Shown: piece after piece, positions 20,210-30,985 of the stretch
Numbering within the stretch: position 1 is the stretch's first letter
Layout of the letters: every line of letters begins with the position of its first letter
DNA from: Xiphydria camelus
Taxonomy: Eukaryota; Arthropoda; Insecta; Hymenoptera; Xiphydriidae
Assembly (NCBI GenBank): GCA_963678675.1
Contig: OY783191.1
Location: 16,893,096 to 16,957,095 of the forward strand
Length of the DNA stretch: 64,000 nt
Direction: 5' to 3'
Program-made: the position numbers and the translations under genes
Notes under the pieces: model-generated
The model's input: the letters and a program-made list of their open reading frames with translations, nothing else
Told to the model about the DNA's origin: nothing
Database searches by the model: none

Positions 20210-21515
20210 GGATGGTTGATATCAACTCGTTGCGGGATGCCATTTCAGTAGCCCTGGAGCCGTGCTCTGTGGCACATCGTGTGTTTATTTATAACACTCA
20301 CTGAAACTGGTCGTTCTGTGGTGCTCACACAGCGACGATTTCGGAACCATTTTAACTCTACGTTAGGCGCGCCCCTTTTTGCAACATGGTTAGGCGCGTG
20401 GGCTACAATTGTAGCCCAATTTGAATTGGAAATAAAGTCAAATTGTGCCTATTTGGAGCTGGTTTATTCCTGGAGTATATTCAGTAGGATGTACTAAATT
20501 ATAAAAAATACAAATTCCTTGTTTTAACATTTAAATCTGTTGTTAAAAGTGCATAAAATCTAATGATGACATTTTCGTGCCTTATTTCGCAAGCATCTCA
20601 CATGTAATACTCAAAAAGAAGTATATATTTATCTTCAGAAGCAAGACTTCACATTCTCAAAACTACACAATACACACTCTGAAATAAACCAAAAAAAAGA
20701 AAGAAAACAATAAAAAATAGCTGAGTTGTGGAACCCCGAACACAACGTATTTTTAGTCCGTCAAGCATGTCGTACAGATATCCCTCATATGTTCTTTGCA
20801 CGCATCGCAAACAACTTTTACGTATAGATTTGCCACGTTTCCTGGGAAAAATATGACAGCGTCTAACAGAGGTTTCTGGTATATTAGGGAGGGGGGGGGG
20901 GGGGGGTAGTGGTACATCCGGAACATTTAGAAGAACTCGTGCTCGTGCTTTGCTCTACACGCTCTCTTTTCGGGTCCGCCATTTTGTTCTCAGTAGGTTT
21001 TTTGTAATTCATTTAATTGCTATATATACGTGCTGCTAATTAACAAAATAATACTCACTGAAGTTAGTAAAACCTAACGAAATCCAAAATTTCTACTATC
21101 CGAAAAATGTTACGCAGTTAGAGGCGCGCGGGCTACAATTGTAGCCCAGACGACTTTGAGCACAAAAACAAACAACAACCACTCATTTCAAGTGTGTGGG
21201 GACACACTAATCAGGTAGAGCGATGTAATTTGAACAGCTATTGAGAAGGGCACTAGGATTTGATTATTTTTCTGAGATTTATTACTATTCGAAGAAGCGT
21301 GGGCTACAATTGTAGCCCGCGCGCCTAACGTAGGGTTAATGTTGGTCGGCATTGTCGCGTTCCAAAACGGGATAAAATTATGAAGTGGGTAAACAAATTT
21401 CAAACAACAGGATCCTTGAGACCTGGGACTGCACGGGGAGGAGATCGAACTGTACGAACCCCAGAAAACATTGCGATAAGTAGTGGAAAACAGCCCTCGT
21501 CATTCAGCGGTATGT
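20210..21515 (+). pseudogene. Mariner-like (DUF4817-type) transposase N-terminus split by a TTAA element
   Basis: The left part (about 20213-20355) encodes TETGRSVVLTQRRFRNHF. The right part (21336-21515) encodes GRHCRVPKRDKIMKWVNKFQ, then TTGSLRPG and RTVRTPENI. This is the HTH region annotated DUF4817 in insect mariner-like transposases. Taking out 20356-21335 with one TTAA leaves the two halves in one frame. The catalytic core is missing downstream, where the 21533-23560 element begins. A dead fragment; the family name is from memory of the motif order. Confidence 0.65.
20356..21335. mobile_element. TTAA-flanked piggyBac-like non-autonomous element
   Basis: TTAA at 20352-20355 and 21336-21339. 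Ends CTCTACGTTAGGCGCG and CGCGCCTAACGTAGGG are inverted, with a GGGCTACAATTGTAGCCC palindrome near each end (and again at 21130). Length 980. On the minus strand near 20850-20760 a cysteine-rich peptide (VVCDACKEHMRDICTTC) before a stop resembles the C-terminal domain of piggyBac transposases. It holds a 16-G run at 20891-20906. No catalytic domain. Confidence 0.75.
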
Positions 21516-21899
21516 CACGCTCGCGCTCTTAAGCCCGGTCTAGACGCACCGTCTTGTCATCCGTTTTGCCTGCGCAGTCTTTTGCGCAGGTAAGACGGAA
21601 CACGGACCAAAAGACAAATCCGGGGAGAGAGCCCAGTCCAGACGCACCGTCTTGTCCACCGTTTTGCCTGCGCAGGCAAGACGGAGCGCAAGACGGAGCG
21701 CTAGACGGAGCGTCTGGACAGGAAAACTGTGGTTTTATGAAGACGGGACACAGAGCAGAAAGACGAAGCCGAGGAGCATCGTTTTCGGATACTTCTACAG
21801 ACTTGTCGGTATGTGTGAACGGTGGCTATTCCAACGCGGACAGAGTTGTAAATTATTGTTCAGACAAACATGGGCTGTGAATGCGCTCGCAGTCCAAAA

Positions 21900-21984
21900 G
21901 ACTAATCAGTACAGAGAAGCGGTAGGAAGTTTATTATATCTGGCTGGAACAACCAGACGAGACATCTTTGCTTCTGTAAATGTA
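21900..21984 (+). pseudogene. Ty1/copia pol fragment, part 1
   Basis: The frame encodes QYREAVGSLLYLAGTTRRDI and FASVNV, the well-conserved block between the RT and RNase H regions of copia polyproteins. It is cut at TA 21983-21984 by the next element and continues at 23069. Confidence 0.7.
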
Positions 21985-23066
21985 GAGGAGGGTAACCAAA
22001 CCCGACATACCACTTAGTTGTTTGGCCAAAACTCAGCCAAAAATTAGTCAAATTTGAAAAACTGTATACCAGCGTGTAGGTAGGATCCTTACCTTTAAAA
22101 TATCAGCATTACTTTAAAAGAGATATTTTCAACTGAAAAAATCGCAAATCAAGTCAAAAATAGCTCCTGAGGAAAAAGGTACCCAACCCGACATACCTGG
22201 TTTAAGCAGTTTAAAATTAAAAATTTCAGTCCTACATTTTTTTAACTCTATAACGTGTTTCTAATATCAATAACTATTACTTAAATATGTTTTCGAAGGA
22301 AAATAAATTAAAAAAGCAAACATTTACACTCCCTTTCGTAGAAGGGATCTGGGAAAGAAAACGGCCGAATTAGCTTCAAATACTCATAACGCCCATCACG
22401 TTTTCAAAACTACAGCAAAAGAGCTAGGGTATGTCGGGTTAGACAACTTCGGTACTTGATCTTTATTTCCTTATAATGAAAGAAAGAATGATGTTAAAAA
22501 TAAAACTGAATCAATTTTGTCTACCTTATGTATTTCTGAATAACACCAAAATACCAAAAAAAAATACTCACCGCTAGTTATTCGTGTCTACAGCCGCTCG
22601 TTTTCACGCATTGAAAACTTTTGACGATTGTAAATCTGTAACTTTTGAGATTATCGGCGCACAACTACGAAAACGAACGCTAGAGGCAATGCTACTATAC
22701 AGGCAAGCTATCTATGCATCGAAACGACTAAGTTTATGTAGTGGGTGGAAAAGTGCAGCACCACATGGTCGAAATAATACTGCCGTCCTAAAAACAAATG
22801 CCGTATCTACATTTTAAGATTTTTGCATCAATGAGCTCGTGGTAAGCTAAATTATCTCTTTACCAAGCAGAAATGCCGTAAATGTTTCCAAAATATTAAA
22901 AATTTGTTTTCTTTAAAAATATCTAAACAATTAAAGGCTATTGACATAACTTTAAACCCAATTTTCTCCGCTTGGCGCTCTCAGTAGATACGGCATCTGT
23001 TTTTAGGACGGCAGAATAATAGTGTGTCGGGTTTGGGAGACTATGTCAGATTTGGTTACCCTCCTC
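21985..23066. mobile_element. TA-flanked inverted-repeat element inside copia fragment
   Basis: TA at 21983-21984 and 23067-23068. The ends GAGGAGGGTAACCAAACC and the complement ending GGTTACCCTCCTC are inverted. A second motif, CCCGACATACC, recurs near 22190 and in inverted form near 22440 and 23030. Length 1082; no transposase recognised. Removal rejoins the copia reading frame. Confidence 0.75.
22780..23014. mobile_element. Nested MITE with 7-base target duplication
   Basis: Ends CTGCCGTCCTAAAAACA and its complement ending GGACGGCAG, with arms of about 30 bases including TGCC(G)TATCTAC. AATAATA flanks both sides (22773-22779, 23015-23021). It is the innermost layer of the 20.2-23.6 kb nest. 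Confidence 0.75.
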
Positions 23067-23475
23067 TACTAAGTAGATATCAGTTTAATCCAACGGAAAA
23101 TGACTGGAAAATGGTGAAGAGAGTTTTTAGATATTTAAAAGGAACAAAATCATTAGGTTTGAAATACACAGATGAGACAAATGATGTTCAGGGATATTCA
23201 GACGCGAGTTTTGGAGAGTGTAAAAATTCAAACAACTTGCTGGTTTTTAATAAGACTATTTGGAGATGCGATAACTTGGCGTACTCATAAACAATCGTAT
23301 GTAGCATTGTCTACTTATCAAGATGAATATGTTGCGATGAGTGAAGCTGGTCAAGAGCGGTGCTCTTTATATAATTCATTGAGATTAATGTTAACCGATC
23401 CAATATTTCCTATGATATTATGGTACGATAACAAAACAGCAATAGTCTGCGTAAAGATGCACAGTGAAATAAGGG
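23067..23475 (+). pseudogene. Ty1/copia pol fragment, part 2 (RNase H region)
   Basis: Encodes FNPTENDWKMVKRVFRYLKG, GYSDASFGE and, after a frame change near 23250, GDAITWRTHKQSYVALS and DEYVAMSEAGQE. These are RNase H hallmarks of copia elements (SDA Asp, ALS, EYVA). Continues part 1. Frameshifted and truncated, so non-functional. Confidence 0.8.
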
Positions 23476-23564
23476 CTTTTACTCCGTTTTGCGCTCCGTC
23501 TTGCGCTTCGTCTTGCCTGCAGGCAAAACGGACGACAAAACGGTGCGTCTAGACCGGGCTTTAA

Positions 23565-23812
23565 GCCACGTACGCACTTTGCGAGGCTGCCTCGCGAGGC
23601 GTGCCTCGAGACGTTTTTTCCTCGGAACATCTAGATAAACGAACCGCGGCAGCCAAGCAGTTTACGGCGAGGCGTATTTGAGCATCGCCAAAAACCGACA
23701 GCACGCCGGATCGCAAAGAGGCTGCTCGGGTAGAGGCAGCTTCGGCCTCGCCTCGTAGAGGCCGCAGCGCGAGGCAGCCTCGTAAAGTCGATACGCACCT
23801 TTAGGATATCAG
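23565..23812. mobile_element. GC-rich inverted-repeat MITE
   Basis: Left CACGTACGCACTTTGCGAGG and right complement (CGAGGCAGCCTCGTAAAGTC…GATACGCACC) form arms of about 30 bases. The interior repeats GCCTCG/CGAGGC. It may share its left TTAA with the neighbouring element. Confidence 0.55.
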
Positions 23813-24320
23813 ACAGGTCACTTCGCAAAATTTTACACTTATGATTTTCCAAAAATTGCATCACATGCATGCTTATACATGCTTCAATTGAGTATATTTA
23901 TTAAACATTCAAACGGTTTCTTAGAGAAAAAAAAAACGAAAATGATATAGAATCATTATGAATATTACTTTGAAAGTTACACGAAATGATTTAACACCCC
24001 GTTAGATGATGGTACGATTATCTGAATATGTAAAAAACTAATTTTCATTTTTTTGAATTACATAATATTATAATCGAAGGCCTGACGTAATGGACAAATT
24101 TCGTTTAAGAATTCGGATTAAAAGAACCAAAATACTTCAAATTCACCTAAAGAATACTAAAATAAAGAGAATGATTTCACTTGCCCACTAGTAATAATAA
24201 ATATTTAGACCTTTCCATACGCGAAATGTGAGCTATTGTTCTCTGATTTCGGAATATTTTTGGTTTAATATTTTAAATGAGCAGTTTCGGGACAGAGCTG
24301 TCAGTCGCTGATATGTTTCA
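23813..24320. other. No recognisable feature
   Basis: AT-rich spacer without gene-like ORFs or paired repeats. Confidence 0.4.
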
Positions 24321-24322
24321 TA

Positions 24323-24727
24323 TACAGTATGTCCCGTGGATAACGCAAGTATTTGAATTTCCCTGACATTTGACTTTGGTAGTGCTTGGAACGGTGCTGT
24401 AGTTAGAGTTGGCTTCAGAAGAGTGCGCTGCGTTCTTACGAGCCGTGTTTCCGCGCGAAACCTGTATGATTATTTCTCATCACTTCTACACATTATTTAC
24501 CGTTATTTACAAATTCAGTTAATTTCGGGGTTAGACGCTTCGATTTCCCGAATTAACAGTTCCCGGGAAACCAGACGTTTTACACTTTTCGCTCTCGAAA
24601 CACGGCTCGTAAGAACGCAGCGCACTCTTCTGAAGCCAACTTTAACTACAGCACCGTTCCAAGCACTACCAACGTCAAATGTCAGGGAAATTCAAATACT
24701 TGCGTTTTACCAATGGGACATACTGTA
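24323..24727. mobile_element. Long-arm MITE, TA target
   Basis: TA at 24321-24322 and 24728-24729. Ends TACAGTATGTCCC and GGGACATACTGTA. Arms of about 140 bases are nearly identical in inverse (GTGCTTGGAACGGTGCTGTA, TTACGAGCCGTGTTTC). The ORF across it is an artefact of the palindrome. Confidence 0.8.
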
Positions 24728-24874
24728 TAGCATTGCATTTCAACTGTAATACTTTTCATAATTATTGATATGTTAGTTATTTTCAGGGACGTTTTAGAAC
24801 CATAAATTGTTATTATTTAAACAGGAATATCTAGTATGAAGTATTAGACAAATTTATTTATTTTTCAGATTTTT

Positions 24875-25795
24875 GATGTGTAAACATCTATGCTATGGCT
24901 CTACGGTGGGACCTTCCTGGGAAATCGAGCGTCAGACGTAAGCCGTGTACATGTGACTGCGTCAGTGTGTGTGTGGCGCTACTGCGCATACTATTCGCGC
25001 AAGCTGGATTATCTCAACGGGAAAACATTTTGGAGAAAAATGTTTAATATAAAACTTTAAGGATTTTCCCGTGGCTACCCAGTGGTCGTATTGGATTTGA
25101 CCTTGACCGTGACCTTTAAGGTAATATCAAATGCCTTCCTAAACCGTTCATCCGATTGCGATGAAACTTTGGGGAATGGTTGGACGCATGCCCGCGAAGG
25201 TTTCTGAGTTAGTAAATCTTATACAGGGTGTTCAAAAAGTACCGGTACGGATGATTATTATGCCTTCCTAAACCGTTCATCCGATTGCGATGAAAATTTG
25301 GGGAACAGTTGGACGCATATCCGCGAAGGTTTCTGAGTTAGTAAATCTTATAGAGGGTGTTCTAAAAGTCGAACTATACTTGACCTAAATTTGACCTCCG
25401 CTGACAATAAAGGTAACATGAAAAAAAAATGGTCAAGGACACATTTGAACGTGAAAAAAAAAATTAATTTGACCTTGATATAACCTTGAAGGTCATGGTC
25501 AAGGTCAAATCCAATATGACCATTGCGTAGCCCGGGAAAAATACTAAAAGTTTTGTATTAAAAATGTATTTAAACAATGGTGGACGGACAAAATCAATCC
25601 ACAATCTACCCGTGCGAAGCCGGGACGGGCTGCTAGTAAGTTATAAATCTAATATAATAATAATAAATATTTTATTATAGAAAAAATTTAACTTCTTTAT
25701 GTCGAACTACGACGTCATATTCCCCAATTAAACTCGGACCGCAGATAATTGTAAGATGTTTACACATCCTCCGTGAGTACAACGGCACTCGCACC
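24875..25795 (+). mobile_element. Helentron-like non-autonomous element, copy B
   Basis: Same architecture as copy A but with two tandem units (from 25132 and 25261). One base of the terminal hairpin is changed (ACTCGC). Left flank ends TTTTT, right flank starts TTTTTTT. Outside the VNTR it is nearly identical to copy A. Confidence 0.75.
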
Positions 25796-26068
25796 TTTTT
25801 TTGAAAATCTGACGGTTTAAAAATGTTTTTCCGGTTGAATTTAGTCGAAATTAAAAAAAGTAACGGAGTTTTGGAATTCTAAACTTACAAGGAGAATGCA
25901 CGGTCTGGGAAATTCAGATTGGATCCAGCCTGTGCAGGGTGATGGTGCGGGGTGAGCATATATTTATGCCAAAGCCTGAGCGCGCACTAGCCGCTGAATC
26001 TTGAATTATTAAATCCCAAAGTCGACCGTGCACTTTATATATTAGGAGTCAACACAGTGTAGCTAATC

Positions 26069-26146
26069 GTTGAGTAGCTCAGGCGGTAGCCTCTCGGAAT
26101 CTAATGCTTAACGTCCTGGGTTCAATCCCAGGACAGTCCATTTTTT
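26069..26146 (+). other. tRNA-like Pol III unit in left arm of E2
   Basis: A-box TAGCTCAGGCGG and B-box GGTTCAATCCC, a perfect T-arm (CCTGG/CCAGG) and a T6 run at 26141-26146. The acceptor ends do not pair and the D and anticodon arms are damaged. It is tRNA-derived and not a likely amino-acid carrier. Confidence 0.55.
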
Positions 26147-26933
26147 GTATTTTTTAAAAATAAAATAATTAAAGAACCAAATTTTTTTATTTAAAAAATA
26201 TTTTTAATTATATTTCTAACGTCATTATAAAATTGTCTTATTCAAAAATGGAAGTTGTAAATTCCTAGAAGTATTTGTCGCTGTAACGGTTTTTTATCGT
26301 TGGGTTTTCAAAGAAAAGGCCCATAGCATTTAGGGAAGAGAATGGATGTACATACAAAGGGTCTGGCCGGTTTATACCTGTGCCGTCCTTGATATGAGTT
26401 ACTAGTTTGAAAATAATCGCAGTGACTACAGTTCGATTCCAAACGTTGGAGCTATCGTAAATACTTTCCAGTGTGTTTTCTGCTCTAGTGAAAAGTTGTA
26501 AACCATTTTTTAAATTTTTGTTAAAGATTTCGACTCATGAGGAAGTGCCCAGCACTTCAAGGAGTGAAAAAGAAATTCCGCAGGGATCCTTGCACAGTGA
26601 TAAATCCAAACAACAATTAAAAGATGCGGTTGTATATTACGAACAACTTCTACTGGAAAATGATTTAGTTGCGCCAGAGACTTCGACTACAATTTCTTAT
26701 GAATCAATCAATCAATGTTAATTGGTCGACAAATTTATGAAGATACATTGCATTTATTGGACGATAGGACACTATTGTTTGGAGAAAAGTTAATCCACAA
26801 GAATGAAGTGTGTAAAGAAGTACATTTTGAAAAAGGTGAAAAAGAAGTTTCGTCAGAAGAATATGAGCCGGAGGAAAAAAGACGCAGAGAGATAGAGCAT
26901 CTTTCACTAATTATAAAGTAAAGATTGTTAATA

Positions 26934-27155
26934 TAGGGTGATTGAAATTCGCGTAGCAACATGGGGATCTCGCTTGTTTGAAGAGATACAAAGTTGGTTA
27001 AATGGGGACAAAGTTGCTAAATTAGATAATAACAATTTCTTTACAGATTATTGATCAGTGTAAAATTTAGCAACTTTGCCTCCATTTAACCAACTTTGTA
27101 TCTCTTCAAACAAGCGAGATCTCCATGTTGCTACGCGAATTTCAATCACCCTGTA
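26934..27155. mobile_element. Long-arm MITE inserted in E2 transposase
   Basis: Ends TAGGGTGATTGAAATTCGCG and the complement (CGCGAATTTCAATCACCCTG). Arms of about 95 bases include GAAGAGATACAAAGTTGG. TA-rich borders suggest a mariner-type target. Confidence 0.75.
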
Positions 27156-27603
27156 TAGTCAAAGCACATCCTACCTGGAGTTTGCACTCTTCAGAAAAAA
27201 GGTTGCAGTCGGTTAAAGAAAAAAGAATATTCATCGCGATGGAAAGAAGAAATCAAGAACGGTAGAAACTTATTTGACAAATATGTCGTTGATTCCTGGA
27301 CCCATGGCCGTTTCATCGAAGCTCGACAAACTTATCAACAAGTAACCACAAGAAACTTCCAGCAGTGGGCACTGGCAGCATCGGCACAATTTTCAAATTT
27401 TTCATTCTAAGCTTCCGATCGATGGGTTGCAAAATTTAAAAACAAACACGGAATACGTTAACGAAAGATAACAAGATTTGTATGACAAAAAGAGGCAGTA
27501 ACAGTAGAAGAAATAATGGCATCGGCCAATATATTTCGAGCACAAACATTAAATTTAATTCCTAAATTTCCAAAAGATTTTATAATAAATACTGATCAAA
27601 CAG

Positions 27604-27690
27604 GTATGAAGCTTGTATTAATAAAAAAAAATTGTTCAACTTTATTACTTATTGCCAGCCACAAAATTATGAATTTTTATTTCTTTTTAG
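27604..27690 (+). other. Intron in E2 transposase pseudogene
   Basis: 87 bases, donor GTATGA at 27604 and acceptor TTTTTAG at 27690. Joining yields NTDQTGCQYQS across the catalytic block. In E3 this region has no intron, so intron content differs between family members. Confidence 0.6.
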
Positions 27691-28680
27691 GGTGTCAATA
27701 CCAGTCAATATAATAGAACACTCACCGAAAAAGGAAGAGACTATTCTCGTCAAGAAACAAGACATGAACAAAGTAACACACTCATAACAGCGCAATACGT
27801 AATCACGCTGTCTGGGCAACTCTTGCCGTAAGTCTTTTTATGCTTACAAGAGGCAACGGGTGTATTCGGCCTCAGAATTCAAACGATGATTAATAATTAT
27901 GAAAAAATACACTAATATAATCATTAGGTCTTCACAATCTGGAAAGTTAACGACAAATTTATACAACGATTTTCTCAATTATTGTTTAAAACCATACGTG
28001 AAGAAAGAACAATTTCTTTTACTTATTAATTCTTGGAGGATAAATAAAACCAGATCTGTGTACGATGATATTTTCCAGGATTGATAAAACGCCCACATGT
28101 CCTATTAAAGTCATCCCTACGAAATGTACTCTTGTTCAGCCTTGTGACGTACACTTTTATCGGCAGGTAAAAAATTTCATCAAAGGATTGTGCAGATTTG
28201 TTATAGCAAAATCGAGAAATCAACTCTCGTGAAGATTGTATCTATAAAAATTCATTCTACAGTGCGTCACCAATTGTCGTCTCCAATTTTCTGCAACATG
28301 ATCAAATATGCTTGGTATGCTTGTAAATTATCAAACGATAGAGAAATATTCATGAATGTTAATGAAGTACCTATGTTTTTCAACTGATGCTCTTAAAACA
28401 CTGTGCTTGTGTAAAAAAATATCCTTTATTTGTTGTGCTCATTGCCGAAACGTTTTTTGTTTTTCATGTTTTTATGATAACTACTCGAATCATCCTGTTT
28501 CGTGTACTGTCAAAAAATTGATTAAAATTTAGATGTAAATTAATTCTGTATGGTAGTCCTGTTGAGAATTCCCTCTTTTAAAAACCCCATGTGTTTAACA
28601 TCAGAAATATAATTAAAAATATAAAACATTAAAAAATGCATTTCTTTAATTATTATTTTATTTTAAAAAATATATAAAGT

Positions 28681-28749
28681 GGACTGTCCTGGGATTGAAC
28701 CCGCGTTAAGCATTAGAGCCCGAGACGCTACCGCCTGAGCTACTCAACG
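28681..28749 (-). other. tRNA-like unit in right arm of E2
   Basis: Inverted counterpart of 26069-26140. The B box (GGTTCAATCCC) and A box are intact; the anticodon side differs. Confidence 0.5.
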
Positions 28750-29221
28750 TTTAGCTACACTGCGTTGACTCCTAATATCTCTAACGTTAGGTAATAGGGA
28801 CTTAAGTCACGATTTGATCATAAAGACTGAAGTCAAGCAAAATCCATATCAATGCGTATATTCCCTTGATATAAATTTTACCAGGACTCGAAACTAGTTT
28901 AGAATTAATACTTATATCGAAATATGAGTTTCTAAAAGTTACCCGTCTGGAAATGTCCATTGGGCCCAAATGGGCCCTAATTGGGCTTCCTAATTACCAA
29001 TTAGGTGCCAATTAGGCAACCCAATCAGTGCCCGATTGGGCATTCGTTGGGGTTGTAATGCTCAGTTGTATGTATGCCCAATTTGGGCAACCTGATTGGG
29101 CCCCAATTGGATAACCTTATTTATGTTTAATCTACCTAAAATATTACTTTTTTAATGAATAATAAGATTAATAATAATTAAAGGATTTATTTTGGACTTA
29201 TACCATTCTTCTCCAACACCA

Positions 29222-29475
29222 GCCAATTGAAGGGCTTGGTGCAAGAGCAGGTTTGCAAGAAGGCTAGTTTGGAGAAAAATGCAAAAAACGTGTACCGTCA
29301 TAATTTTACAAATTAGACTATCTTTTTCTACTCACCTGTAATCATTGATGCACTAATAGTATACACGTTACATGCTCGATTCTTGTTCCAAACGAAAGCT
29401 ATACCCCAAAACCACCGAAAATTTAATCTCGCAAAATTTGGTCTTTGACCGGTACTTGCACCAAGCCCTTCAATT
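29222..29475. repeat. Inverted repeat with 20-base perfect arms
   Basis: AATTGAAGGGCTTGGTGCAA at about 29225 is exactly complemented by TTGCACCAAGCCCTTCAATT ending near 29475. Possibly a small MITE. Target duplication not clear. Confidence 0.55.
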
Positions 29476-29670
29476 GTTCCAGCGCGTGGAAACAAGGATT
29501 GCTGGATGCAGTGACAAGAATTGGATGGAGGTGACGGAAGGCTAGGCGTGCTGCTGATATATATTCCGTGTTAAGTTTATTTCGACCAGGAGTAGTACAA
29601 CTCAAGGCGGAGTGTCCGCGATGATTACTCGATTACAAGTGAAGACCGGACGCTTCGGTCGGTAGCTTTA

Positions 29671-29976
29671 GCCCCGATGCACACGAGCGTATTTTGACGT
29701 GCGGTAACGCTGCGTAAAAATACGCACGTCTCAGAAGTACATTGGTTCCAATGGAGCAGTTTACACGGGACGTCGACGTTTTTTCACTGTGCGCCGGGCG
29801 GTGCCGCTGCGGCAAAATTCTACCTGCGGTGTTCGCTACACCGCAGGTCCGTTTGGATCGTTCGTGCGGCGAAGTAGTACATTAGCGTAAATGGAGAAGT
29901 GCACACGAAGGAGCGGTACCGCAACGTCGACGTTTTATTGCAGCACCGTCAAATTACGCACCGTGGGCACCGGGCC
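29671..29976. mobile_element. PIF/Harbinger-type MITE, copy 1 (TTA target)
   Basis: TTA at 29668-29670 and 29977-29979. Ends GCCCCGATGCACACGAGCGT and the complement of GGCCCGGTGCCCACGGTGCG. The interior holds ACCTGCGGTG…CACCGCAGGT and ACGTCGACGTTTT. Three-base TWA duplication is the PIF/Harbinger signature. A second, interrupted copy is 32186-33603. Confidence 0.7.
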
Positions 29977-30985
29977 TTATTCCGCGCATCGCGTACCTAA
30001 GTCCAAAATTCCCCTAAGTCAGGAGGGGTTTTTCCCGTTAGAGGAGAGAGCCGCGGTAGAGTCAGAATGCGGCAGAGAGTAGGTATGTATATATAGCCGC
30101 ATCCCTCGTAACCGTACCTGGATATAAGAGTGTCGTTCTGTCGATGAGTAATTCACGGGCAGCACGGTAAAAGTTTAGTGTCAGCAGAATAAAGTTTCTC
30201 AATCTCTACACTAAATATGGAATAGATCTCAATTTTATTTATTTTATAATACAAATTACTAATTTATCACATTATATGTATGTTACTCCACTCAATTTGA
30301 AAAATGCTGTAAAGACTATTAAAAATGCAATTATCAAAGAATGCAATATATTACATATTTATTACCAATGTTATCATAATAAAGTTAGTAAAGTTTCTGA
30401 GGCAATGCTATCAACATTAAAATATAAAAATTATACAATATTTCTGGCTAGGGTAGTAATTAGGTACCTCAGTTGGGGCCAGATTGGGGTACCCAATTTA
30501 GCCCCAACTAAACGCTAATACTATATCGTATCACCTGACCCAAATTCCAGTCACTAAAAGTTCGGAATAAGTTCTAAATTTCCAGATTTATTTTTACTTC
30601 CGGAACAGAAATAAAACAAATAATTGTATCTATTCGATTTATTATATTTTATTTAAAATGGGGCGCCCAATTGGGCCCTAATTGGCGCCCAATTATTAAT
30701 TGGGCTAATCTGGGCAGATTTCCACACGGGTAATAATCACATTTACCAAGAATTCTAATATCTTTAAATTAGTTTTCTGGAAAACAATAGTTTTTGACTT
30801 AAGTCCATATTACCTAACATTAGAGATATATAAAGAGTACGGTCAACTTTGGGATTCAATAATTCAAGATTCAGCGGCTAGTGCGCGCTAAGGCTTTGGC
30901 ATAAATTTATGCTCACTCCGCACCATCACCTTGTTCGGGCTGGATCCAATCTGATTTTCCCAGACCGTGCACTCTCCTTGTCAAT

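Larger units (their letters stand above)
21533..23560. mobile_element. TTAA-flanked element carrying copia sequence
   Basis: TTAA at 21529-21532 and 23561-23564. Inverted ends are GCCCGGTCTAGACGCACCGT and the complement ending AGACCGGGC(T). Subterminal GTTTTGCCTGC/GCAGGC and GACGGAGCGC motifs repeat on both sides. The interior is not a DNA transposase but a fragment of copia pol, itself interrupted at 21985-23066. I infer a MITE-like element that captured, or was filled by, retrotransposon DNA. Confidence 0.65.
26473..28390 (+). pseudogene. Pogo-like DDE transposase, heavily decayed (E2)
   Basis: Homologous in order to the E3 transposase. An acidic N-terminal part (26473-26920) is followed, after the MITE, by an HTH-like region with frame changes, then NTDQTG (first catalytic Asp, about 27592), a spliced junction, QSGKLTTN (27930), LLINSW at the second Asp block (28020, Asp lost) and the CxxC zinc-finger tail near 28400-28500 (CCAHC, CFSC). 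Intron 27604-27690 is in phase. Many stops and frameshifts mean it is not functional. Confidence 0.7.
28943..30730. mobile_element. TA-flanked element rich in AATTGGGC motifs
   Basis: TA at 28941-28942 and 30731-30732. Ends CCCGTCTGGAAAT and the complement of CCCGTGTGGAAAT. The outer 170-250 bases on both sides repeat CCAATTGGG/GGGCCC-type palindromes (28960-29110, 30465-30720). No transposase recognised. Confidence 0.65.
28777..30824. mobile_element. Insertion with 33-base terminal repeats in right arm of E2
   Basis: Ends CTCTAACGTTAGGTAATA and the complement of CTCTAATGTTAGGTAATA, continuing GGACTTAAGTCA. ATAT flanks it on both sides. The left arm of E2 preserves the uninterrupted site (CCTAATATATAAAG in complement), confirming a 4-base (or TA-type) duplication. 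It contains two further elements. Confidence 0.7.
25883..30985. mobile_element. E2: pogo-like element of the ACTNACAAGG family
   Basis: Left ACTTACAAGGAGAATGCACG and right ending CACTCTCCTTGTCAAT. Inverted arms of about 250 bases carry CGGTCTGGGAAA, TTGGATCCAGCC, GCTGAATCTTGAATT and a tRNA-like unit. A decayed transposase sits at 26473-28390. The right arm is split by the insertion at 28777-30824, and the coding part by the MITE at 26934-27155. Total span 5103 bases. Confidence 0.75.

Noticed and set aside
24423..24749. 108-codon plus-strand ORF
   Set aside because: It spans a palindromic MITE; both halves are inverse copies.
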